A DNA stretch of 11,155 nucleotides from Gordonia sp. UBA5067. Its GTDB lineage: Bacteria; Actinomycetota; Actinomycetes; Mycobacteriales; Mycobacteriaceae. The notes beneath the pieces are model-generated. The model worked only from the letters and a program-made list of their open reading frames with translations. It was not told where the DNA came from and ran no database searches. A program made the translations under genes and the position numbers. Shown one piece after another: positions 5,710-11,155 of the stretch; position 1 is the first letter of the stretch; the number at the start of each line of letters is the position of its first letter. The stretch is from positions 1 to 11,155 of the forward strand of contig NZ_DIAX01000052.1 of NCBI RefSeq assembly GCF_002414845.1. Direction: 5' to 3'.

Positions 5710-7335
5710 ATGAGCGCCGAAGCCCCCGAGACCGGCCCGAGTAGGCGGGACTGGTTCGCCCTCGCCGTTCTCTCTATCGGGCTCGGCCTGATCGTGCTCG
5801 ACGGCACGATTGTCGGCGTCGCACTCCCGACGATTATCCGCGACCTGCACCTCGACCTCACCGACGCCCAGTGGGTGAACAGCCTCTACGCCGTGCTCCT
5901 GGCCGCACTGCTGCTGTCGACCGGCAGCCTTGCCGATCGATTGGGCCGCAAGCGCATGTTTCTCGCCGGCATCGTCGTGTTCGTCGGCGGCAGTCTCATG
6001 GCCGCCGCGGCGCCGTCGGCCGGCCTGCTGATCGGCGCGCGCGCCGTGCAGGCGGTCGGTGCGGCGTTCATCATGCCCGCCACATTGTCCACCGTGAACG
6101 CGGTCTTTCGGGGGAAGTCCCGGGCTGCGGCGTTCGGCGTCTGGGGGGCGGTCATCTCCGGTGCCGCTGCTATCGGCCCGCTGGCCGGCGGTGCGCTCAC
6201 CCAGTGGGCGTCCTGGCACTGGATCTTCCTCGTAAACCTGCCGTTGGGTGCGCTCGTCTTCATCGCCGCCCTCATCACCGTCCCCGAGACCCGGGGTGAA
6301 AAGAAGCGTCCCGGCGTCGACGTCGACGGGGCGCTGCTCAGTGCGATCGGATTCGGTGCGCTCGTATTCGCGGTCATCGAGGGGCCCGACCTGGGCTGGT
6401 GGACCCCGAAGAGGGCACTGTCGATCTTCGGCTGCACCTGGCCCAGCGAGCGGGTCTCGGTCATTCCGGTCGCACTGGCCATCGCGGTCGTCGCCCTCGT
6501 CCTGTTCGTGATCTGGGAGCAACACCGGGAGAAGGTGCAGCGATCGGCGCTGCTCGATCTCAGCCTGTTCTCCTTCCGCACGTTCTCGTGGGGCAACCTC
6601 ACCGCCGGCATGGTCGCGGTCGGCGAGTTCGCCATCCTCTTCGTTCTGCCCCTTTACCTGATCAACGCACTCGGACTCGATGTGATGGGCGCCGGGCTGG
6701 TGCTCGCGGCAATGGCCGTCGGAGCCTTCTTGTCGGGGGCGGCCGCCCGCCACCTGGCAGCCAGATTCGGTGCGCCGGGCACGGTGCTGATCGGACTCGC
6801 CCTCGAAGTCGCCGGGGCGATTGCGCTTGCGCTCATCCTCAGCGGCGACACCCCCGGCTGGCTGATCGCGCTCCCGCTGGCCTGCTACGGCCTCGGTCTC
6901 GGCCTGGCCTCGGCCCAGCTCACCGGCACGGTGCTCCGCGACGTGCCCGTCACCATCTCCGGTCAGGGGTCGGCGACGCAGAGCACCTTCAGACAGATCG
7001 GATCGGCGCTCGGCACCGCCTTCGCCGGCGCCACCCTGTCGATCTCCCTGGCGCTCACGCTCCCGTCCGCGCTCAATACGGCGGGAATCCGCGGCCAGGC
7101 CGCTGATCAGCTCGCCGAAACGACGCGACAGTCGGCCGGCACCACCATTGCGCAGCTGCGCGCCCAGGGCGATGCGGGCTTGCTCGGCGACCAGACGGCC
7201 ACCGCGGTCCGAGCCCTGACGACCGGGTTCGCCGATGCGACCCGGTGGGCGCTGCTCGTCGCGACGGTATTCCTCGCTCTCGGGTTCATCGGCGCGATCC
7301 GCCTGCGCCGCGCTAGTGGGCCAGATCAGGTTTGA
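5710..7335 (+). CDS. MFS transporter, DHA2 (EmrB/QacA-like, 14 helices)
   Basis: 541-residue proton-driven membrane transporter. Landmarks: motif D1 LDGTIVGVALPTI (30-42), motif A GSLADRLGRKR (72-82) between helices 2 and 3, an antiporter motif C-like GAVISGAAAIGPLAGG (146-161), then WHWIFLVNLP (169-178), all typical of 14-helix drug:proton antiporters. About fourteen hydrophobic stretches are visible; the last comes after a hydrophilic periplasmic-type loop near residues 455-510. Substrate is not readable. Its place behind ectABC makes a link to ectoine export thinkable, but a separate promoter and general drug-efflux similarity argue for independence. ATG 5710 has GGAAGG close upstream (4-nt spacing, short); GTG 5671 is the alternative, leaderless start. 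The 3' end overlaps the convergent AI-2E gene by 23 bp. Confidence 0.92.
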   Translation: MSAEAPETGPSRRDWFALAVLSIGLGLIVLDGTIVGVALPTIIRDLHLDLTDAQWVNSLYAVLLAALLLSTGSLADRLGRKRMFLAGIVVFVGGSLMAAAAPSAGLLIGARAVQAVGAAFIMPATLSTVNAVFRGKSRAAAFGVWGAVISGAAAIGPLAGGALTQWASWHWIFLVNLPLGALVFIAALITVPETRGEKKRPGVDVDGALLSAIGFGALVFAVIEGPDLGWWTPKRALSIFGCTWPSERVSVIPVALAIAVVALVLFVIWEQHREKVQRSALLDLSLFSFRTFSWGNLTAGMVAVGEFAILFVLPLYLINALGLDVMGAGLVLAAMAVGAFLSGAAARHLAARFGAPGTVLIGLALEVAGAIALALILSGDTPGWLIALPLACYGLGLGLASAQLTGTVLRDVPVTISGQGSATQSTFRQIGSALGTAFAGATLSISLALTLPSALNTAGIRGQAADQLAETTRQSAGTTIAQLRAQGDAGLLGDQTATAVRALTTGFADATRWALLVATVFLALGFIGAIRLRRASGPDQV

Positions 7336-8401
7336 GGATCGCCGGCGCTCCGGTCGGGCCCGGACGCGCCCGGCGTTGGCGAATCGCGGTCATGGACTTC
7401 AGGGTGGCCGCCAGGACCGGCGCGCCCAGAATCATGCCGAGCAGCCCGGCGACCGTGCCGCCGATAATGGTGGCCAGAAGGACCGAAACCGGGTGCAGCT
7501 GTAGCGAATTGCCCAGCGCCCACGAGCTGACCGCGCTTTGGATGGTGCCGTTGGAAATGATGAACGTGGCGGCAATGATCAGCGCCGCCGGGAGGCCGCC
7601 GGCCCCAAAGGCGATGAGCACCGCGAAGATTCCCGTGATCCAGGCGCCCACAAAGGGGAGGAACGACAGGAAGAAGTAGAGGATGAAGATCGGCACGGCC
7701 AGTGGCACGCGCAGGATCAGCAGCGGCACCATGAAGATCGGTGCGGTGATGAGGGCGGTGATGGCCGTGCCGCGGAAGTAGCCGCGCACCGAGTCTCGGG
7801 ACAACGAAACCACGTCGACGACTGTCTCCTCATCGAGCGAGGTGGATCGGGCCAACCAGGACGGAAACCTGTATCCGTCGCGCAGGGTGAAGAACAGGAA
7901 GAACACCGAGAAGAAGATGCCGATAATGAGCGAGACGGCCCCGTAGAAGGTGTGGGTTACCGCGCCGAGGAGGCCTTGGCCGAGCTGCGTCGAGTGGCCC
8001 TCGAACGCGGACCGGGCACGCTCGAGCCACGCGGGGTCGAGGTCGTGGTTGCGGATCCATTCGACCATCGAGCCCCAGCCGGTGGTGAGCTGGCGGGAGA
8101 TCTCCGGGATCTGCGACAGGAAGCCACGGATCACAATGGTGAGGGTGAGGGCCAGGCCGAGGATCGCGATCAGCAGGGTCAGTGCGGTGGCCACGGTGGT
8201 GGGAACGCCCAATCGCCGCAAGAGGGTGGCGACCGGTTCGAGGACCATGCCCAGGATCACGGCGACCACAAGGGGGATCAGGATGCCGCTGATGGCGCTG
8301 ATCCCCATGGACGCGACGACGACGATTCCGACGATGCCCAGGGCGGACCAGCTCGCGACTCCGAGGCGCTTCACCCTGCTCATGTTTTGCTCATCCAACA
8401 C
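7313..8401 (-). CDS. AI-2E family transporter (permease-like membrane protein)
   Basis: 362 residues with about eight hydrophobic segments. The family pattern is present: paired N-terminal helices (about 17-58 and 68-93), an extracytoplasmic-type hydrophilic region (about 95-145), FFSVFFLFFTLRDG (163-176), the conserved SFLPFVGAWI (246-255), HPVSVLLATIIGG (303-315) and GMILGAPVLA (322-331). Family members have been linked to AI-2 export or Na+/H+ exchange; the substrate here is unknown. The start is GTG 8401, supported by AAGGAGG 7 nt upstream; ATG 8383 is an internal alternative. The frame stays open further upstream only because it reads through the tRNA-His gene (VVQLVEHQVV is its translated shadow). 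The gene follows tRNA-His and its terminator, and converges with the MFS gene. Confidence 0.9.
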   Translation of the reverse strand: MLDEQNMSRVKRLGVASWSALGIVGIVVVASMGISAISGILIPLVVAVILGMVLEPVATLLRRLGVPTTVATALTLLIAILGLALTLTIVIRGFLSQIPEISRQLTTGWGSMVEWIRNHDLDPAWLERARSAFEGHSTQLGQGLLGAVTHTFYGAVSLIIGIFFSVFFLFFTLRDGYRFPSWLARSTSLDEETVVDVVSLSRDSVRGYFRGTAITALITAPIFMVPLLILRVPLAVPIFILYFFLSFLPFVGAWITGIFAVLIAFGAGGLPAALIIAATFIISNGTIQSAVSSWALGNSLQLHPVSVLLATIIGGTVAGLLGMILGAPVLAATLKSMTAIRQRRARPGPTGAPAILKPDLAH

Positions 8402-8408
8402 GGGAGGC

Positions 8409-8415
8409 CCTCCTT
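8409..8415 (-). promoter_or_regulatory. Strong Shine-Dalgarno AAGGAGG deciding the GTG start
   Basis: On the minus strand AAGGAGG is followed by 7 nt and then GTG 8401. It overlaps GGAG-GGC-CTCC, which could form a small hairpin occluding the site. This places the AI-2E start upstream of the ATG at 8383. Confidence 0.75.
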
Positions 8416-8426
8416 GGGTGGCAGCG

Positions 8427-8461
8427 AAAACGGCGCCCGATCGGTGAAGATGCGGGCGCCG
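8427..8461 (-). terminator. Intrinsic terminator of tRNA-His
   Basis: Minus strand: a perfect 9-bp stem CGGCGCCCG/CGGGCGCCG (8453-8461 with 8431-8439), a 13-nt loop, then TTTT (8427-8430). It begins 8 nt after the tRNA 3' end. Flanking GAAA/TTTTC can lengthen the stem. Only 25 nt separate the T-tract from the AI-2E start codon. Confidence 0.85.
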
Positions 8462-8469
8462 ACTTTCGG

Positions 8470-8543
8470 GGTGGCTGACGGGGCTCGAACCCGCGACATC
8501 CAGGATCACAACCTGGTGCTCTACCAGCTGAACTACAGCCACC
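8470..8543 (-). tRNA. hisT: tRNA-His (anticodon GTG)
   Basis: A full cloverleaf can be drawn on the minus strand: acceptor GTGGCTG/CAGCCAC, D-arm around AGCTGGTAGAGC, anticodon stem CCAGG/CCTGG with loop TTGTGAT (anticodon GTG), and T-arm GCGGG-TTCGAGC-CCCGT. The extra 5' G (8543) opposite C73 (8470) is the histidine identity element. CCA is not encoded (CCG follows), so it is added after transcription. Confidence 0.97.
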
Positions 8544-8589
8544 ATCGGCACTGACCGGCGGGATCGCCGTCGCCCAGAGCCAGGCTCCT

Positions 8590-8620
8590 ACTCTAGCGGG
8601 TCCACGGCGACGATGACCAA
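8590..8620 (-). promoter_or_regulatory. Candidate promoter of tRNA-His
   Basis: Minus strand: TTGGTC (8615-8620), 19-bp spacer, TAGAGT (8590-8595), in the 106-bp gap between orn and the tRNA. It would give a roughly 40-nt 5' leader. Matched by eye to the SigA-type pattern. Confidence 0.45.
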
Positions 8621-8649
8621 TCGGTTGCCGGTCGGCGTGTTCGCCCAGA

Positions 8650-9249
8650 TCAGGCCTGGTCGAGGTCGGCCACGATGGCGGTGATCGTGTCGGTGTCGGG
8701 GCCCGGATCGGGAACGAAGGCCGCTGCCCGGTAGTAGCGCAACTCGTGGATGGATTCGCGAATGTCGGCGAGCGCTCGGTGCGCGAGCCCCTTGGGGGGC
8801 TGGCCGAAGTAGACCTTGGGGTACCACCGGCGGCACAGTTCCTTGATCGAACTGACGTCGACCATGCGGTAGTGGAGGTACTCGTTGAGCCTGGGCATGT
8901 CGCGGGCGAGGAAGGCTCGGTCGGTGGCGATGGAATTCCCCGCCAGTGGCACCTGCCCCGACGAGGTCACGTGGGCGCGAATGTAGTCGAGGACCTGCTG
9001 CTCCGCCTGCGCCAGGGTCACCGTCGACGCGCGGACCTCATCGGTGAGCCCGGACGCCGCATGCATCTTGGTGACGACGTCGGGCATGTTGGCCAGCGCC
9101 TCATCGTCGGCGTGGATAACGATGTCCACGCCGTCGCCGAGGATGTTGAGGTCACCGTCGGTTACCAGTGCCGCAATCTCGATCAGCTTGTCCGACGTGG
9201 TGTCGAGTCCGGTCATTTCGCAATCGATCCATACCAATTTGTCTTGCAC
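8650..9249 (-). CDS. orn: Oligoribonuclease Orn (DEDDh 3'-5' exoribonuclease)
   Basis: Degrades 2-5 nt RNA fragments, including pGpG from cyclic-di-GMP turnover, to mononucleotides in the cytoplasm. Counting from GTG 9249 (199 residues), all five DEDDh residues are present: Asp9 and Glu11 in [10 protein letters not shown], Asp110 in NSIATDRAF, His157 and Asp162 in [13 protein letters not shown]. The near-invariant [12 protein letters not shown] and GQPPKG are also present. GTG 9249 is preferred over GTG 9258 because known mycobacterial Orn proteins begin with this [11 protein letters not shown] spacing, and because TAGGGT ends 7 nt upstream, fitting a leaderless start; the longer form adds only three residues. 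It follows cmrA on the same strand and precedes tRNA-His, a neighbourhood I recall from M. tuberculosis (Rv2509, Rv2511, hisT). Confidence 0.96.
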   Translation of the reverse strand: MQDKLVWIDCEMTGLDTTSDKLIEIAALVTDGDLNILGDGVDIVIHADDEALANMPDVVTKMHAASGLTDEVRASTVTLAQAEQQVLDYIRAHVTSSGQVPLAGNSIATDRAFLARDMPRLNEYLHYRMVDVSSIKELCRRWYPKVYFGQPPKGLAHRALADIRESIHELRYYRAAAFVPDPGPDTDTITAIVADLDQA

Positions 9250-9256
9250 GCGGCCC

Positions 9257-9262
9257 ACCCTA
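9257..9262 (-). promoter_or_regulatory. -10-like TAGGGT before orn
   Basis: TAGGGT on the minus strand ends 7 nt before GTG 9249, the geometry expected for a leaderless transcript. No convincing -35 is seen. It overlaps GTG 9258, which would then be untranscribed. Confidence 0.35.
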
Positions 9263-9268
9263 GTCCCG

Positions 9269-10072
9269 TCAGTCGCCGAGTTTGCGATAGAAGGCGCCGA
9301 CGATGGGCGCCGTCAGCTTCCGCGGCGTGTATCCACCGGCCACCGACATCGCTTTCGACAGCACACCGGGTACGACGCGCATCTTGTTGCGATCCAGCGC
9401 ATCCAGGCTCATCTTCGCGACCTTGGCGGTGTCATGCCAGAGGAAGTCGGGCACGTTCGCGTCGACGCTGCTCGACTCAGCAGCGGCGGGGGGCTGCGCC
9501 CGGACCGGTCCGGGCGCCAACAGGGTGACGTGCACGCCGAGGCCGCTCACCTCCGGGCGCAACGATTCGCTGAACGTGTTGACGAACGCTTTGCTCGCCG
9601 CATAGGTGGCGTTGTTGGGGATCGGCATGTTGCCGGCGGCGGAGCCGACCATGAGAATTCCGCCGGAACCCCGCTTCACCATCTGCCCGAGCACCGCCAA
9701 CGTCAGGTCGTGCACGGCGTTGACGTTCAACCGAACCTGCGCCCGCTCATAGCCCGGGTCGAGATCGACGAGGGGGCCGAACGTCGCCACCCCCGCGTTA
9801 TTGGCGAGGATCGAGATCTCCCGGCCCTCGAGTTCGCCGCACAGCACGGTCACCGCCGTCGCATCGGACAGGTCTATCGCGCGAACCTCGACGGGCACCC
9901 GGTAGTGCTCACGCAACTCGGTGGCGAGCTCTTCCAGGATGTCGCCGCGGCGCGCGACCAGGATCAGGCCGTGGCCGCGGGCCGCGAGTTCACGGGAGAG
10001 GGCCATCCCGATGCCCGACGACGCGCCGGTGACGACTGCTCTGGCCTGCGTGGATGGCTGTGGTATTCCCAT
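9269..10072 (-). CDS. cmrA: SDR-family mycolate reductase CmrA
   Basis: Classical short-chain dehydrogenase of 267 residues: cofactor loop TGASSGIG (15-22), ARR after strand 2 (40-42, suggests NADPH), NNAG (91-94), Ser144 in GSAAG, and the catalytic YAASK with Tyr157 and Lys161. From family knowledge, its Mycobacterium (Rv2509) and Corynebacterium homologs reduce the 3-oxo intermediate made by Pks13 to the mature 3-hydroxy mycolate. Similarity over the whole length, conserved stretches such as [19 protein letters not shown] and RNKMRVVPG, and the adjacent orn support that assignment over a generic SDR. The C-terminal [13 protein letters not shown] may contact the membrane. It starts 14 nt after the fadH stop and ends 10-19 nt before orn, so a fadH-cmrA-orn transcript is plausible, with an additional leaderless promoter possible at TACGAT. 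Confidence 0.82.
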   Translation of the reverse strand: MGIPQPSTQARAVVTGASSGIGMALSRELAARGHGLILVARRGDILEELATELREHYRVPVEVRAIDLSDATAVTVLCGELEGREISILANNAGVATFGPLVDLDPGYERAQVRLNVNAVHDLTLAVLGQMVKRGSGGILMVGSAAGNMPIPNNATYAASKAFVNTFSESLRPEVSGLGVHVTLLAPGPVRAQPPAAAESSSVDANVPDFLWHDTAKVAKMSLDALDRNKMRVVPGVLSKAMSVAGGYTPRKLTAPIVGAFYRKLGD

Positions 10073-10079
10073 GACCCCA

Positions 10080-10085
10080 ATCGTA
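10080..10085 (-). promoter_or_regulatory. -10-like TACGAT before cmrA
   Basis: TACGAT on the minus strand ends 7 nt before ATG 10072 and no Shine-Dalgarno is evident there, so a leaderless start is possible. No -35 hexamer is recognised at normal spacing. Confidence 0.35.
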
Positions 10086-10086
10086 G

Positions 10087-11155
10087 TCAGGGGAGGGCGG
10101 CCGCGACCTCGGTGCCCTGTCGGATGGCTCGCTTGGCGTCGAGTTCGGAGGCGAGGTCGGCGCCGCCGATGATATGGGTGGTGAGGCCGGCAACGGTCAG
10201 CGGATCGACGAGATCGCGGACCGATTCCTGTCCGGCACAGACGACGATGTTGTCGACGCCGAGTACTCGCTTGCCGGTTTCATTGCCCTCTTTGTCGTGG
10301 AGCGTCAGGTGCAGCCCGGAATCGTCGATCAGGTCGTAGACCGCGCCGGAGATCTGCTCGACGCCCTTCATCTTGACGGTGGCCCGATGTACCCAGCCGG
10401 TGGTCTTTCCCAGCGTCTTTCCCTGCCGGCCGGGCTTGCGCTGAACCATGAACACTTCGCGCACCGGGGGCAGCGGCCGCGGCTTGGTGATGAAACCGGG
10501 GATCGACAGGTCCTCGGATACGCCCCATTCCTGCTCCCACTCCTTGAGGTTGAGGGTGGGCGACTCGTCGACGGTGAGGAACTCGGTCACGTCGAATCCG
10601 ATCCCGCCGGCGCCGATGACTGCGACGCGCTTGCCGATCTCGCGGTGACCCAGCACCGCATCGGCGTAGGACATCACCATCGGGTGCTCGATGCCGGGAA
10701 TATCGGGGATGCGCGGGACGACGCCGGTCGCGATCACGACGTCGGTGAACTTCGCCGCGTCGCCCGTGGCGGCGCTGGCGCGGCCGTCGAGGATCGCTTC
10801 GGCGGTGACCCGCTCGCCCAGGTGGACCGTGACGTTGTTGATCTCGAGTTGCCGCGTGTAGTAGCGGATCGTCTCGTTGAACTCCTCCTTGCCCGGGATC
10901 CGGGCCGCGATGGTGAACTGGCCGCCGATGGTCTCGCCGGCCTCGAACAGCTCGACGCGGTGGCCGCGCTGGGCCGCCGACACGGCGGCGGCGAGTCCGG
11001 CCGGGCCGGCCCCGATGACGGCGACATGGCGGGCGTGACGCGTCTGGCCCAGGGTGAGGGTGGTCTCCCGGCCCGCGCGGGGGTTGAGCAGGCACGAGAC
11101 CTTTTTGCCGACGAAGGCGTGGTCGAGACACGCTTGATTGCAGGCGATGCAGGTG
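10087..11155 (-). CDS. fadH: NADPH-dependent 2,4-dienoyl-CoA reductase FadH, C-terminal part (5' end outside window)
   Basis: Reduces 2,4-dienoyl-CoA so that polyunsaturated fatty acids can enter beta-oxidation. The frame is open through the right edge; 355 of about 670 residues are visible and the N-terminal FMN TIM barrel is missing. The visible part begins with the iron-sulfur cysteines in C-x2-C-x3-C-x11-C spacing (residues 2, 5, 9, 21), the E. coli FadH pattern. The FAD site GAGPAG follows (48-53), then ATGVVPRIPDIPG, a second dinucleotide loop AVIGAGGIGF (178-187), and the C-terminal IIGGADLASELDAKRAIRQG. Methionine-like starts further in (GTG 10983) cut the FAD loop and are not real. 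It lies 14 nt ahead of cmrA. Confidence 0.93.
   Translation of the reverse strand, partial: TCIACNQACLDHAFVGKKVSCLLNPRAGRETTLTLGQTRHARHVAVIGAGPAGLAAAVSAAQRGHRVELFEAGETIGGQFTIAARIPGKEEFNETIRYYTRQLEINNVTVHLGERVTAEAILDGRASAATGDAAKFTDVVIATGVVPRIPDIPGIEHPMVMSYADAVLGHREIGKRVAVIGAGGIGFDVTEFLTVDESPTLNLKEWEQEWGVSEDLSIPGFITKPRPLPPVREVFMVQRKPGRQGKTLGKTTGWVHRATVKMKGVEQISGAVYDLIDDSGLHLTLHDKEGNETGKRVLGVDNIVVCAGQESVRDLVDPLTVAGLTTHIIGGADLASELDAKRAIRQGTEVAAALP

Noticed and set aside
8402..8551. Upstream extension of the AI-2E reading frame to 8551
   Set aside because: It runs through the tRNA-His gene and its terminator; the peptide VVQLVEHQVVILDVAGSSP is the well-known translated shadow of a tRNA. AAGGAGG supports GTG 8401.
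7538..8554. Long plus-strand open frame opposite the AI-2E gene
   Set aside because: The product is a Gly/Asp/Arg/Gln-rich low-complexity string without motifs, and it reads through the tRNA-His antisense; the minus strand shows a clear membrane protein.
9044..10339. Long plus-strand open frame opposite orn and cmrA
   Set aside because: It spans two well-supported minus-strand genes and their spacer; composition is that of antisense high-GC frames.

Overview
The window is high-GC, gene-dense DNA from an actinobacterium. Four features point to the mycolic-acid-bearing Mycobacteriales (Gordonia/Williamsia/Mycobacterium-like; the genus cannot be fixed from sequence alone): a CmrA-type mycolate reductase next to orn and tRNA-His, a DUF4185 protein of the kind that cleaves mycobacterial D-arabinan, leaderless-type gene starts, and a consensus Crp/GlxR site. 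No phage, insertion sequence, CRISPR array or plasmid function was seen.

Layout, plus strand: (1) the C-terminal two thirds of an acyl-CoA dehydrogenase, cut by the window start; (2) a secreted, proline-rich DUF4185 protein, a candidate endo-D-arabinofuranase of the cell envelope; (3) two adjacent small exported proteins, one soluble and one a lipoprotein on a Ser/Pro/Ala stalk, that share a short two-cysteine module I cannot assign to a known family; (4) an ectABC operon for the osmolyte ectoine, preceded by a perfect TGTGA-N6-TCACA palindrome and a likely short-leader promoter; (5) a 14-helix DHA2-type MFS transporter.

Layout, minus strand, read from the right edge: the C-terminal half of a 2,4-dienoyl-CoA reductase (fadH, cut by the window end), cmrA (mycolate reductase), orn (oligoribonuclease), tRNA-His(GTG) with a clear intrinsic terminator, then an AI-2E family membrane protein. 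The last gene converges on the MFS gene and the two coding regions overlap by 23 bp.

Functional themes: lipid and envelope metabolism (acyl-CoA dehydrogenase, dienoyl-CoA reductase, mycolate reductase, DUF4185 hydrolase, exported small proteins) flank an osmoprotection operon. EctA acetylates diaminobutyrate made by EctB, and EctC cyclises the product to ectoine. No ectD hydroxylase is present between ectC and the MFS gene, so hydroxyectoine is not made from this locus. The most unusual items are the paired two-cysteine-module proteins, the Crp-type site in front of ectA, the 11-bp direct repeats between ectA and ectB, and the terminator that sits only 25 nt in front of the AI-2E start codon.
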